Notes under the pieces: model-generated | Database searches by the model: none | Told to the model about the DNA's origin: nothing | The model's input: the letters and a program-made list of their open reading frames with translations, nothing else | Part shown: positions 15,361 to 23,820 of the stretch, piece after piece | Position numbering within the stretch: position 1 is the first letter of the stretch | Layout: each line of letters starts with the position of its first letter | NCBI RefSeq assembly: GCF_001583495.1 | Contig: NZ_LQAQ01000082.1 | Span: forward strand, 1-44,892 | DNA: 44,892 nt | Reading direction: 5' to 3' | Origin: Flammeovirga sp. SJP92 | GTDB lineage: Bacteria; Bacteroidota; Bacteroidia; Cytophagales; Flammeovirgaceae | Translations under genes and position numbers: made by a program

Positions 15361-15645
15361 ATGAAAAGTAAAAGAAAATTCACCTCAGAATTTAAAGCCA
15401 AAGTAGCTTTAGAAGCCATCAAGGATTTACAGACTACTACAGAATTAGCCCAAAAGTATGATCTTCATCCTACTCAGATCAGTACATGGAAAAAGGAATT
15501 TCTAGATGGTGCATCCAGTGTTTTTGAAAAGTCTAGAGAGAAAAAGAAGCTTCAAAAAGTGAGTGAAGGGAAAGAAGATGAGCTTTATGCAAAAATTGGT
15601 AAACTTCAAGTTGAATTGGATTTTTTAAAGAAAGCCTTGTCGTAA
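15361..15645 (+). CDS. IS3-family transposase OrfA (copy 2)
   Basis: 94 residues, identical in protein sequence to the OrfA of copy 1 at 6183. It has the HTH_Tnp_1 helix-turn-helix (residues about 8-55) and a leucine-zipper C-terminus. The same slippery T_TTT_TTA_AAG lies just before the stop, at 15621-15630. It should bind the IS ends and, as the OrfAB fusion, provide DNA recognition for transposition. Confidence 0.95.
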   Translation: MKSKRKFTSEFKAKVALEAIKDLQTTTELAQKYDLHPTQISTWKKEFLDGASSVFEKSREKKKLQKVSEGKEDELYAKIGKLQVELDFLKKALS

Positions 15646-15788
15646 ATAAGTCGTTATCAGAACGGAGAAAAATTGTCGACAAGGCTCATCCAGAGCTAAG
15701 CATCACACGTCAATGTCAGCTATTAGGTTTACAAAAATCTAGTTATTATTATAAACCAAAAGGAGAGTCCGCACAAAACCTTGAGTTA

Positions 15789-16592
15789 ATGAAGATCATA
15801 GATCAGCAGTATACAAAGCATCCTCACATGGGGGTTCCGAGTATGACTACTTGGTTGCGTCTGGATCAGGGAATGTTAGTCAACCATAAACGTATCGCCC
15901 GATTATACCGTATGATGGACCTGCAGGCACTTATTCCTGGTCCTCATACTTCAAAAGGGATAAAAGAGCACAAAAAGTATCCCTATCTCCTTCGTAATAT
16001 GGTCATTAATAAAGTAAATCAAGTATGGGCAACCGATATCACCTACATTCCAATGGAAAAGGGTTTTATGTATTTAATGGCTGTAATTGATATACACAGC
16101 CGTTACATTGTAGGCTGGTCTCTTTCCAATACAATGGAAGCGGAATGGTGCAAAGAGACGATACAGGAATGTATAGAAGAGCATGGAGCACCGGAAATTG
16201 TCAATACAGATCAAGGGGCTCAATTTACAAGTGATGTATTTACAGAGTACTTGATTAGTCAAAGTGTAACCATCAGTATGGATGGTAAAGGAAGAGCAAC
16301 TGATAATATATTTATAGAGCGTTTTTGGCGAAGTTTGAAATATGAGAAAATATATAAACATTCTTATAGTAATGGCCATCAGTTAGCTTTAGGGGTAATA
16401 GAATATATGTCTTACTATAATCACGAAAGACGACATAGTTCAATTGATAATCAAAAACCTTTCTATATCTTTGAGAAGGGTCGCCGAGACACAAGCTCAA
16501 AACCAAAAGAAAAACCACATTCTATGAGTTGTAAAGGCCAAGATGAATGGTCTGCCGCAGGCGCAACACAGACCAGCCTTGACAAATCATAA
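15789..16592 (+). CDS. IS3-family transposase OrfB (copy 2)
   Basis: 267 residues from ATG 15789; the frame is open further upstream into the end of orfA. The DDE triad is complete (Asp in WATDITY, Asp in NTDQGAQF, Glu in IERFWRSLKYE), so this copy should be active if frameshifting occurs. It carries Ile where copy 1 has Val at two positions (LIPGPHTSKGI). It cuts and joins the IS ends as part of the OrfAB transposase. Confidence 0.95.
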   Translation: MKIIDQQYTKHPHMGVPSMTTWLRLDQGMLVNHKRIARLYRMMDLQALIPGPHTSKGIKEHKKYPYLLRNMVINKVNQVWATDITYIPMEKGFMYLMAVIDIHSRYIVGWSLSNTMEAEWCKETIQECIEEHGAPEIVNTDQGAQFTSDVFTEYLISQSVTISMDGKGRATDNIFIERFWRSLKYEKIYKHSYSNGHQLALGVIEYMSYYNHERRHSSIDNQKPFYIFEKGRRDTSSKPKEKPHSMSCKGQDEWSAAGATQTSLDKS

Positions 16593-16690
16593 AATGGGTT
16601 TTAATAAAAGGTTTGAAGCTGAATCTCTCAAAAAAAGATAATTATCTTTTCCACTTAGACAGTCCGAACTACTGGGGTAACTATAGATTA

Positions 16691-17344
16691 TCTCATTATG
16701 GATTTAAGGAGAAAAAAAATAAAAAAAAATCTGAAATACTGTTCTCATTTAAATTTAGTACCAAAATAATATATACTTTTCAGCTACAGTTTAATAGATA
16801 TTTTAACAGGTGTACTGGCCATTTAAAGTGTGAATATAAAGATATAACAAGTTTATTAAAAAAGTTAGATAACAGTATACCTTATAAAACCTATGTAATA
16901 GATGCTGATTTAGGGGCTTATATAGAAGATGAAAAAAATGAAGGCACTTACCTTTTTTCAGATACAGTTATGTTGAAATTTGATAATACTGATGAATCTT
17001 CTGTAGAGTTATTGGTTGAAAATATTTATAATAGATATTTTTTGGAAGGTGTTGTCAAAGTAATTGAGTCTACAAATTCAATTGTAAAAATTAATGATTT
17101 ACTTAATAATAATCCATCTATTGTATTAGATGATTCAAGTGTTTATTTTTCTAATATCCAACACAAATTTTGTATAGCATTAATTTCATCATGGTTGTGC
17201 GATGATCGTAACAAGTTTAAGAATTTAGAGATATATTTTAACTTTATAAAAAATGAAACAAATATCGAAAGTAATTTCTCTAAGCTCTATTTTAAACTAT
17301 ATGATTATTTTAAAAATGAAGGTTTATATCCTACAACATTTTGA
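16691..17344 (+). pseudogene. 3' part of the 234-codon gene split by IS copy 2
   Basis: 217 codons that continue MEWSIKEAIIEQLRARL with SHYGFKEKKNKKKSEILFSF. The fold starts with basic strands (FKFSTKIIYTFQLQFNRYF), then alternates strands and acidic helices (SVELLVENIYNRYFLEGVVKVIE) and ends FKNEGLYPTTF. Layout and length parallel the other split gene at 5730/7512, including a LLVE-x-I helix at a similar place, so the two may be distant relatives (DUF4304-like). A TTG at 16613 within the IS would give a 243-residue hybrid that includes this whole part, so a fusion product could still be made. Confidence 0.75.
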
Positions 17345-17357
17345 GTTTTCCATTTTC

Positions 17358-17514
17358 TGAACTAACAGTACAAAAATTTTCAAGATAAAATTACAAATTC
17401 CATAAATCCTTTCATCAGTAATAATTGACCATTAATTTGTGGGGTAGGGAGTCTATAGACTCCTTCAAAATATAGACACAAGTGACGCCTTTGGCTTAAC
17501 ACTTGCGCCAGTGG
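17358..17514 (+). repeat. R1 structured intergenic repeat, copy i
   Basis: The copy starts at CTGAACTAACAG, lacking the left hairpin, then the core, GGGAGTCT-AT-AGACTCC palindrome (17446-17462) and an intact right hairpin AAGTG-ACGCCTTTGGCTTAA-CACTT with GCGCCAGTGGGGG. It follows the stop of the split gene by 13 bp and precedes the next gene by about 50 bp. Confidence 0.75.
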
Positions 17515-17562
17515 GGGAGAAATTCCTATTGAAAAATTAAAAACAGTTATTTTAGAATAAAT

Positions 17563-17994
17563 ATGATGATAGAACAAGTTAATGTTGACTTTGAAGAAAT
17601 TGATCTTTCTAATTCCTTATGTGGTGATTTAATTTTTGATAAAAATGATATTATTATCCCTGTATATGCATCTTTATTAGATAAGAAGTTTATCCCTTCT
17701 AATTTACAAGGTGGATATTTAGATTTTTCTTTTTTTAAATTCTCAAATTACTCGTCTATTCATATTACTGACTATTCTATTAAAAACCCAAAAGAGGTAT
17801 CGATTATTAATGATAAAATAGATACGATTTCTATTACTCAAGATATATTTTTATTTGGAAGCGATAATGTCATAACAAGTAATTATTTTGAGTTTAAATT
17901 ATGGGGAGAGAAATTTTCTTTATTGTTAAATGACAATTTTAACTTTACAAAAGAGCCCGTATATCCAGAAATACGAGGAGTTAGTAAAAAATAG
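17563..17994 (+). CDS. Hypothetical cytosolic protein
   Basis: A 143-residue strand-rich acidic protein; ATG 17563 or ATG 17566 starts it. Motifs: SLCGDLIFDKNDIIIPVYA near residues 18-36, LDFSFFKFSNYSSIHI near 53-68 and NYFEFKLWGEKFSLLLNDNF near the end. The start region GDL-x-F-D-x-N-x-I-I-I-P-V is a pattern I have seen in unassigned small Bacteroidota proteins, without a known role. It has no signal peptide. It is the last gene of the accessory block and is followed by R2 and a strong terminator. Confidence 0.7.
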   Translation: MMIEQVNVDFEEIDLSNSLCGDLIFDKNDIIIPVYASLLDKKFIPSNLQGGYLDFSFFKFSNYSSIHITDYSIKNPKEVSIINDKIDTISITQDIFLFGSDNVITSNYFEFKLWGEKFSLLLNDNFNFTKEPVYPEIRGVSKK

Positions 17995-17997
17995 TTT

Positions 17998-18058
17998 CCT
18001 CACTGTTCGTTGTGTTAAGCTGACAGGCATCACCACAAACTTTCTCACAGTTTAAGTT
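17998..18058 (+). repeat. R2 hairpin, copy d
   Basis: CACTGTTCGTTGTGTTAAGC, GACAGGCATCACCACAAAC and CTCACAGTTTAAG follow the order of copies a and b. The stem is altered (GTTCGTTGTG against CACAAAC) but still pairs in part. It marks the end of the repeat-bounded block. Confidence 0.55.
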
Positions 18059-18079
18059 CTCAGCTTAAAACAACAAAAC

Positions 18080-18115
18080 AAGCCAATCTACCCTCACGTA
18101 GATTGGCTTGTTTGT
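18080..18115 (+). terminator. Rho-independent terminator
   Basis: AAGCCAATCTA (18080-18090) pairs perfectly with TAGATTGGCTT (18099-18109) over an 8-base loop, followed by GTTTGTAT. It separates the accessory block from the polysaccharide locus. The sequence 18116-18524 holds no gene; CATATTTGTAATC near 18429-18441 is similar to the Bacteroidota -7 box (TAnnTTTG), but I cannot confirm a promoter. Confidence 0.75.
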
Positions 18116-18524
18116 ATATCAGAATATGGTTTGAAATAAGCCATTATATAGACTAAAATAAATCTATTTTGTAGTAGTTATCCATTAATACTTCTACCAA
18201 TGGGACATCACCCACATGAATCATGTTATTTTCCTTGTCTTTCTAATTTTTAAAGAAAATACCTCCATTTCATTGATGTGATTTTATCACATCATACCAT
18301 CTTATCATTGTAGTAAAATGTGACAATTAACACTTTCAAAGTGCAGATAAACAGTGTTTTATGTTTTTTTTAGAATGATGATGTCTTTTTGATGATATAT
18401 AAAATTACATTTTTACACTTAATCCCCTCCATATTTGTAATCACAAAACGATCGTTAAACTGAATTTTATTTTTCGCTAAGCAAATCGTCTGAATTAGTG
18501 AAAACAACTTACTCACTTATCTGT

Positions 18525-20801
18525 ATGAGATTTATTAATAAGACAATATTATTACTTTTTGGCTGTTCCATTTTTTTATCGTGTGAACAGAAGAAAAAAG
18601 ACTTCGATTGGGAAAGTTATAGTCAAGATCCTGTGATTGAAGGGAAGGTGGACTCGGTGTTATCTTTGATGACTTTGGAGGAGAAGATAGGACAAATGAC
18701 GCAGTTCTCTGGACATGGTACATTGACGGGACCGCAGATCAATGACGACTTTAAAGAGTACTTGGAAAAGGGACAAGTAGGAAGCATGTTCAATGTTTTT
18801 GGAGCGGAAGGATTACGCAAACTGCAGGAGCAGGCAATGAAGCATTCTCGTCTTCAAATTCCGATTTTATTTGCGGCGGATGTGGTGCATGGTTATAAGA
18901 CAACGTTTCCAATGCCATTGGCAGAGTCATGTAGCTGGGATTTGGAATTGATGGAGAGAAGTGCTAGAATTGCCGCTATTGAGGCAACTTCGGCAGGGAT
19001 CAGCTGGACGTTTGCACCTATGATTGATATTGCTAGAGACCCACGTTGGGGGAGAGTGATGGAAGGTGCCGGTGAAGATGTTTTCTTAGGAAAAGAAATC
19101 GCAAAGGCGAGAGTCAATGGTTTTCAAGGCATCAAAAGTTATAAGGATTTTGGTGATATTCATACTATGTTGGCTTGTGCGAAGCATTTTGTAGGGTATG
19201 GTGCGGCAGAAGCAGGGAGAGATTATAATACGGTAGATGTTTCGGATAGGGTATTGAGAGAAACGTATTTGCCTCCTTTCAAAACTTCAGTTGACAATAA
19301 GGTAGCCACATTTATGACTTCGTTTAATACCATCAGCGGTGTACCTGCCACTGGCAACAAATACTTGTTCAAAGATATTTTGAGAGATGAATGGGGTTTT
19401 AAAGGTACGGTGGTAACGGACTATACGGCCATCAACGAAATGATTCCTCACGGGTATGCTGAAGATCTTAAGCAAGCGGCAGAGAAAGCCTTGAATGCAG
19501 GGATTGATATGGACATGAATGGTGCGGCTTATATTCAAAACCTTAAAAAATTGGTGGATGAGGGTGCTGTAACGGAAGGTCAAATTGATGTTGCTGTTGC
19601 AAGAATTCTGGAATTGAAATTCTTATTAGGATTATTTGAAGATCCTTACAGATATATGGACACCAAGCGTGAAGCTGAAAATACCATGACTGATGAGTTT
19701 TTAACAGAAGCTTTAAAAGGTGCGGAACGTTCTATTGTATTATTGAAAAATGAGAAGGAGGTATTACCGTTAGCTGAAAATACAAATAAGCGTATTGGTT
19801 TGATTGGTCCGATGATCAAAGAAAGAAAAAGCTTAAATGGTGAATGGGCTATCAAAGGTGATCGCTCCAAGAGCGTAACAGTGTATGAAGGTGTTACAAA
19901 CCTTTATTCAAAGGCTAAATTCAGCTATGCTAAAGGAGCGGACCTGATGGGAGAAAGTAACGCCAAAGAAATTCAGAAGGCTGTAAGAGTGGCACAAAAC
20001 AGTGATGTTGTTTTCTTGGCTTTGGGTGAAGATTTCAACTGGTCGGGAGAAGCGGCAAGCAGAACGGATATTCGTATTCCAAAAGCACAGCGCGAACTGA
20101 TGCACGCGATAAAGAAAACGGGAAAACCTATTGTTTTGATCTTATTGAATGGAAGACCATTGGATTTATCATGGGAAGATCAAAATGTGGACGCCATTGT
20201 TGAAGCTTGGTATTTGGGGATTAAAACAGGTGATGCTATTGCGAATGTATTGGCAGGAAAATACAATCCTTCAGCAAAATTGACCATGACATTCCCAAGG
20301 AATGTAGGGCAAATTCCAATCTATTATGATGCGTTGAATACAGGTAGACCGTTTGATCAGAACAATCCTCAGGATTATAAATCATTCTATTTAGATGTGG
20401 AAAACTCTCCGCTCTATCCATTTGGCTACGGCTTAAGCTATACATCATTTGAGTATGCTGATTTGCAATTGTCATCTGATGAATTAAAAGAGGGAGGAGC
20501 AATTAAGGCTTCTATCACAGTGAAAAATACTGGTAAATATGACGGAGAAGAGATCGTACAACTTTACACTCAAGACATCTTCGCATCTGTTGCTCAACCC
20601 GTAAAACAGCTGAAAGGCTTTCAAAAAATTAAACTAAAGAAAGGAGAATCGAAAAAAGTAACTTTCGATATCACTCCTGATATGCTATCAATTCTTGATA
20701 TAAACAACAACATAGTAACTGAAGAAGGGAAGTTCAAAGTTTGGATCGCCCCTAACTCCTCAATTGTTCAGAATGAAGCTATTTTTTCATTCAAAAACTA
20801 A
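18525..20801 (+). CDS. GH3 beta-glucosidase, lipoprotein
   Basis: 758 residues from ATG 18525; a GTG at 18498 is in frame but ATG places a lipoprotein signal at the start (MRFINKTILLLFGCSIFLSC, lipobox FLSC). It has the three GH3 parts: TIM barrel (about 45-380), alpha/beta sandwich (about 405-620) and a fibronectin-like C-terminal domain (about 650-755). The nucleophile is Asp299 in VVTDYTAI and the acid/base candidate is Glu509 in SGEAASR; KHFVGYG and GRDYNTVDVS are substrate-binding motifs. It should release glucose from the non-reducing end of beta-glucosides in the periplasm. Next to a GH144 gene, the likely substrate is sophoro-oligosaccharides, as known for some Bacteroides GH3 enzymes. 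It leads the locus, 39 bp before susC. Confidence 0.95.
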   Translation: MRFINKTILLLFGCSIFLSCEQKKKDFDWESYSQDPVIEGKVDSVLSLMTLEEKIGQMTQFSGHGTLTGPQINDDFKEYLEKGQVGSMFNVFGAEGLRKLQEQAMKHSRLQIPILFAADVVHGYKTTFPMPLAESCSWDLELMERSARIAAIEATSAGISWTFAPMIDIARDPRWGRVMEGAGEDVFLGKEIAKARVNGFQGIKSYKDFGDIHTMLACAKHFVGYGAAEAGRDYNTVDVSDRVLRETYLPPFKTSVDNKVATFMTSFNTISGVPATGNKYLFKDILRDEWGFKGTVVTDYTAINEMIPHGYAEDLKQAAEKALNAGIDMDMNGAAYIQNLKKLVDEGAVTEGQIDVAVARILELKFLLGLFEDPYRYMDTKREAENTMTDEFLTEALKGAERSIVLLKNEKEVLPLAENTNKRIGLIGPMIKERKSLNGEWAIKGDRSKSVTVYEGVTNLYSKAKFSYAKGADLMGESNAKEIQKAVRVAQNSDVVFLALGEDFNWSGEAASRTDIRIPKAQRELMHAIKKTGKPIVLILLNGRPLDLSWEDQNVDAIVEAWYLGIKTGDAIANVLAGKYNPSAKLTMTFPRNVGQIPIYYDALNTGRPFDQNNPQDYKSFYLDVENSPLYPFGYGLSYTSFEYADLQLSSDELKEGGAIKASITVKNTGKYDGEEIVQLYTQDIFASVAQPVKQLKGFQKIKLKKGESKKVTFDITPDMLSILDINNNIVTEEGKFKVWIAPNSSIVQNEAIFSFKN

Positions 20802-20840
20802 AATGAAGTTACTGCAATAACTATTATTATTTTTAATGAA

Positions 20841-23810
20841 ATGACCATGAAAAAGTTATTACTAACACTATTTATTAGTATTTCTTGTATGTCTTTGTAC
20901 GCCCAAAATGTACTTTCTGGGAAGGTGACAAGTAGTACAGGGGATGGCGTAATCGGAGCTACAATCCAGATTATTGGAACACAAAAAGGGTCAATTACTG
21001 ACTTCGACGGAAACTTTAAACTCGATGGAATCCAACTTAACGATTCCATCCAAATTTCATCCATCGGCTATGTCACGGAGACAAGAGTAATTTCTAGTTT
21101 TTCACCTATTCAAGTGGTCTTGAATGAAGACATGGAACAACTTGAAGAAGTGGTGGTAGTCGGTTACGGTGTCATGAAAAAGAGTGATCTGACAGGTGCC
21201 GTATCGAGTGTGAAGAGTGAAGATGTGGAGAAAATTCCAGCTTCAAACCCTTTACAATCTTTACAAGGTAAAGTATCAGGTGTTCAGATTACTTCAGGCA
21301 ATACGCCAGGTAGTTCACCGAAAGTACAGATCAGGGGTGTCGGCACCACGGGTAATTCAAGCCCGCTGTATGTTGTGGATGGAATGCTTCTGGATGATAT
21401 CAATTTCTTGAGTTCTAATGATATCGAATCAATGGAAGTCTTGAAAGATGCCTCAGCAACTGCAATTTATGGTTCAAGAGGTGCCAACGGTGTGGTGATC
21501 ATCTCTACAAAACAAGGTTCGAAAGGAAAAGCAAAAGTGACTCTAGGATCTTATGTAGGTATGCAACAAGTAGCGGCACGTCCTAATATGGTGAATGCAC
21601 AGCAATATGCCATGCTTCAAAATGAGATCATGCACAACCAAGGTTCTGATTTGGTTTATACAAAAGATCAAATCAACAACATGGGCAACGGTACAAATTG
21701 GATTGATGAAGCCACAAGAAACGCACCGATTCAGAATTACCAAGTAGGTGTTTCAGGTGGATCAGACAATGTAATGTACAATATCACAGCAGGTTATTTC
21801 AATCAGTTAGGTGTTGTAGAAGGATCAGGTTTCGACCGTTTCAATTTAAGAATTAACAACACGTATAAGTTGTCGAAGAGAGTAAAAGTAGGTCATAATA
21901 TTGCTTACTCTACTTACAATAGTGTAAGTGAAGGTGTTGATTTAGGAGATGCTTATAAAGCAGATCCAACAATGCCAGTATACGATCAGAACGGTTACTT
22001 CGGTACTTCTAATAACAATGATATTGGTAACCCTATCGCTTCTTCTTATTACAAAAATGATTTCAGTAAAGGCGATCGTTTGGTAGGTAACTTCTTCTTG
22101 GATTATGAAATTGCCAAAGGATTGATTTTCAAATCGAACTTAGGTGTTGATAGAGCAACAAATAGAGGAACAAAATATACTCCTGTATTCTTCGTGAATG
22201 GAAAACAATTCAATGATGTAAGTAGATTACAGCAAGAAGGAAACCAATATAATGCATTGCTATGGGAAAATACGGTGAGCTATATGAAGCAGATTGGTAA
22301 GCATAGCATCAATGCTGTAGCCGGTGTAACCACTCAAAATAATACCATGCAAAAGTTTGAAGGTTCAGAAAATGGTGTGCCTAATAACAGAGATATGTGG
22401 TACTTGGGTACTGGATTGGTAGACAGTAGAAATATTACACAAGAAGGAGCTGCCAACTCTTACTTATCATTCCTCGGTAGAGTGAATTACACTTACGATA
22501 ATAAGTACCTTGCAACAGCCTCATTTAGAGCGGACGGTTCATCTCGTTTCGGTAAAAACAACAAGTTTGGTGTCTTCCCTTCATTGGCTTTAGGTTGGAG
22601 AATTTCAGAAGAAAACTTCTTGAAATCTAGTGAATTGATCAACAATATGAAGCTAAGAGCAAGTTGGGGTAGAATTGGTAACGACAAAATTGGAGACTAT
22701 AGCCAGTACTCATTGGTTGATAATGACTTAAACCCAGTATTTGGTCCTGATCAAGGATTCCAGCCAGGTGGAACTGTAATTAATATGGCCAACTCTAACC
22801 TTCGTTGGGAAACTGTAGAGCAGTTCGATATTGGTATAGAAGTAGGTTTCTGGGATGATAAATTAACGATCGATGCAGATTACTACCACAAAATGACCAA
22901 AGACATGTTGGTGTATATCACACCTCCAGGCTTAGTTGGATCAAAAGGTGCTGTGCCTTCTAATATTGGTGAGATCTTGAACAAAGGTATTGATTTGAGT
23001 ATCCAATGGAATCACAAAATTGGAGAAGTACAGTACAACATTGGAGCAAATATCTCAACCATTCACAACGAAGTAATCGCTTTAGACCCTAACAACCCTT
23101 ATATTTTTGGAAGCAGCTTAGGTAACGGTCAACAAGCATCTTTAACTACGCCAGGTCAAGCAATTGGAGCGTTCTACGGTTATAAAACGAATGGTGTATT
23201 CCAAAATCAAGAGCAGATTGATAATATGCCATCATTGCCAGGGGCACAGCCAGGCGATATCATCTATATGGATATCAACGGGGACGGTGTGATTGATGAG
23301 AACGACAAAACGTTTATCGGAAGCCCTATTCCAAACTTTATTTATGGTATCAACTTAGGTATTTCTTACAAAAACTTTGACTTGTCAGCCTTATTCCAAG
23401 GGCAATCTGGCAACCAAATCTACAATGCAAAGAAAGCAGTACGTTGGGGTACGACGAACTTCGAAGAGTCTTTCTTAGGAAGATGGACAGGAGAGGGCAC
23501 AAGCAACAGCGAACCTAGAGTAACCAATGGAGGTGTAAACTATGAAGTATCAGACCGCTTTATTGAAGACGGGTCTTACCTCAAACTAGCAAACATCACA
23601 TTAGGATATACTTTGCCAGAGCATGTAACCAACAAAATTTTCATTGAGAAATGTAGAATTTTTGCAGCCGCATCCAACATTTACTTATACCAACCTTATC
23701 AGTCATACAGTTCAGAAATCGTGACAAGATCACCACTTGACGCAGGAATTGATTTCAATACTTATCCATTGACTGCCACTTACACATTAGGTATTAACGT
23801 GAACTTCTAA
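20841..23810 (+). CDS. SusC-family TonB-dependent outer-membrane transporter
   Basis: 989 residues from ATG 20841 (ATG 20847 is an alternative). Signal peptide MTMKKLLLTLFISISCMSLYAQ; a carboxypeptidase-regulatory-like domain at about 24-98 (VLSGKVTSSTGDGVIGATI...); the TonB box EEVVVVGYG near 102-110; a plug domain at about 115-230 (LQSLQGKVSGVQI, RGVGTTGNSSPLYVVDG, GSRGANGVVIISTK); and a long beta-barrel ending TATYTLGINVNF with the terminal Phe of outer-membrane proteins. It imports oligosaccharides across the outer membrane with the SusD lid encoded next (10-bp gap). Regulation is likely by the propeller/HTH protein at 28536. Only the glycan specificity is inferred. Confidence 0.97.
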   Translation: MTMKKLLLTLFISISCMSLYAQNVLSGKVTSSTGDGVIGATIQIIGTQKGSITDFDGNFKLDGIQLNDSIQISSIGYVTETRVISSFSPIQVVLNEDMEQLEEVVVVGYGVMKKSDLTGAVSSVKSEDVEKIPASNPLQSLQGKVSGVQITSGNTPGSSPKVQIRGVGTTGNSSPLYVVDGMLLDDINFLSSNDIESMEVLKDASATAIYGSRGANGVVIISTKQGSKGKAKVTLGSYVGMQQVAARPNMVNAQQYAMLQNEIMHNQGSDLVYTKDQINNMGNGTNWIDEATRNAPIQNYQVGVSGGSDNVMYNITAGYFNQLGVVEGSGFDRFNLRINNTYKLSKRVKVGHNIAYSTYNSVSEGVDLGDAYKADPTMPVYDQNGYFGTSNNNDIGNPIASSYYKNDFSKGDRLVGNFFLDYEIAKGLIFKSNLGVDRATNRGTKYTPVFFVNGKQFNDVSRLQQEGNQYNALLWENTVSYMKQIGKHSINAVAGVTTQNNTMQKFEGSENGVPNNRDMWYLGTGLVDSRNITQEGAANSYLSFLGRVNYTYDNKYLATASFRADGSSRFGKNNKFGVFPSLALGWRISEENFLKSSELINNMKLRASWGRIGNDKIGDYSQYSLVDNDLNPVFGPDQGFQPGGTVINMANSNLRWETVEQFDIGIEVGFWDDKLTIDADYYHKMTKDMLVYITPPGLVGSKGAVPSNIGEILNKGIDLSIQWNHKIGEVQYNIGANISTIHNEVIALDPNNPYIFGSSLGNGQQASLTTPGQAIGAFYGYKTNGVFQNQEQIDNMPSLPGAQPGDIIYMDINGDGVIDENDKTFIGSPIPNFIYGINLGISYKNFDLSALFQGQSGNQIYNAKKAVRWGTTNFEESFLGRWTGEGTSNSEPRVTNGGVNYEVSDRFIEDGSYLKLANITLGYTLPEHVTNKIFIEKCRIFAAASNIYLYQPYQSYSSEIVTRSPLDAGIDFNTYPLTATYTLGINVNF

Positions 23811-23820
23811 TTGTACTGAA

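Larger units (their letters stand above)
15301..16684 (+). mobile_element. IS3-family insertion sequence, copy 2 (complete)
   Basis: 1384 bp, same length and ends as copy 1 (ATAGTTACCCCA / TGGGGTAACTAT) with a perfect 5-bp target duplication AGATT. It differs from copy 1 at scattered bases, mostly near 15890-15990 and at the right end (CCGAACTAC instead of CCAAACTAG). That last change opens the frame through the IS end into the interrupted gene. Confidence 0.95.

Noticed and set aside
18498-18524. GTG start for the GH3 gene
   Set aside because: It would place nine polar residues before the lipoprotein signal; the ATG at 18525 gives a normal signal peptide.
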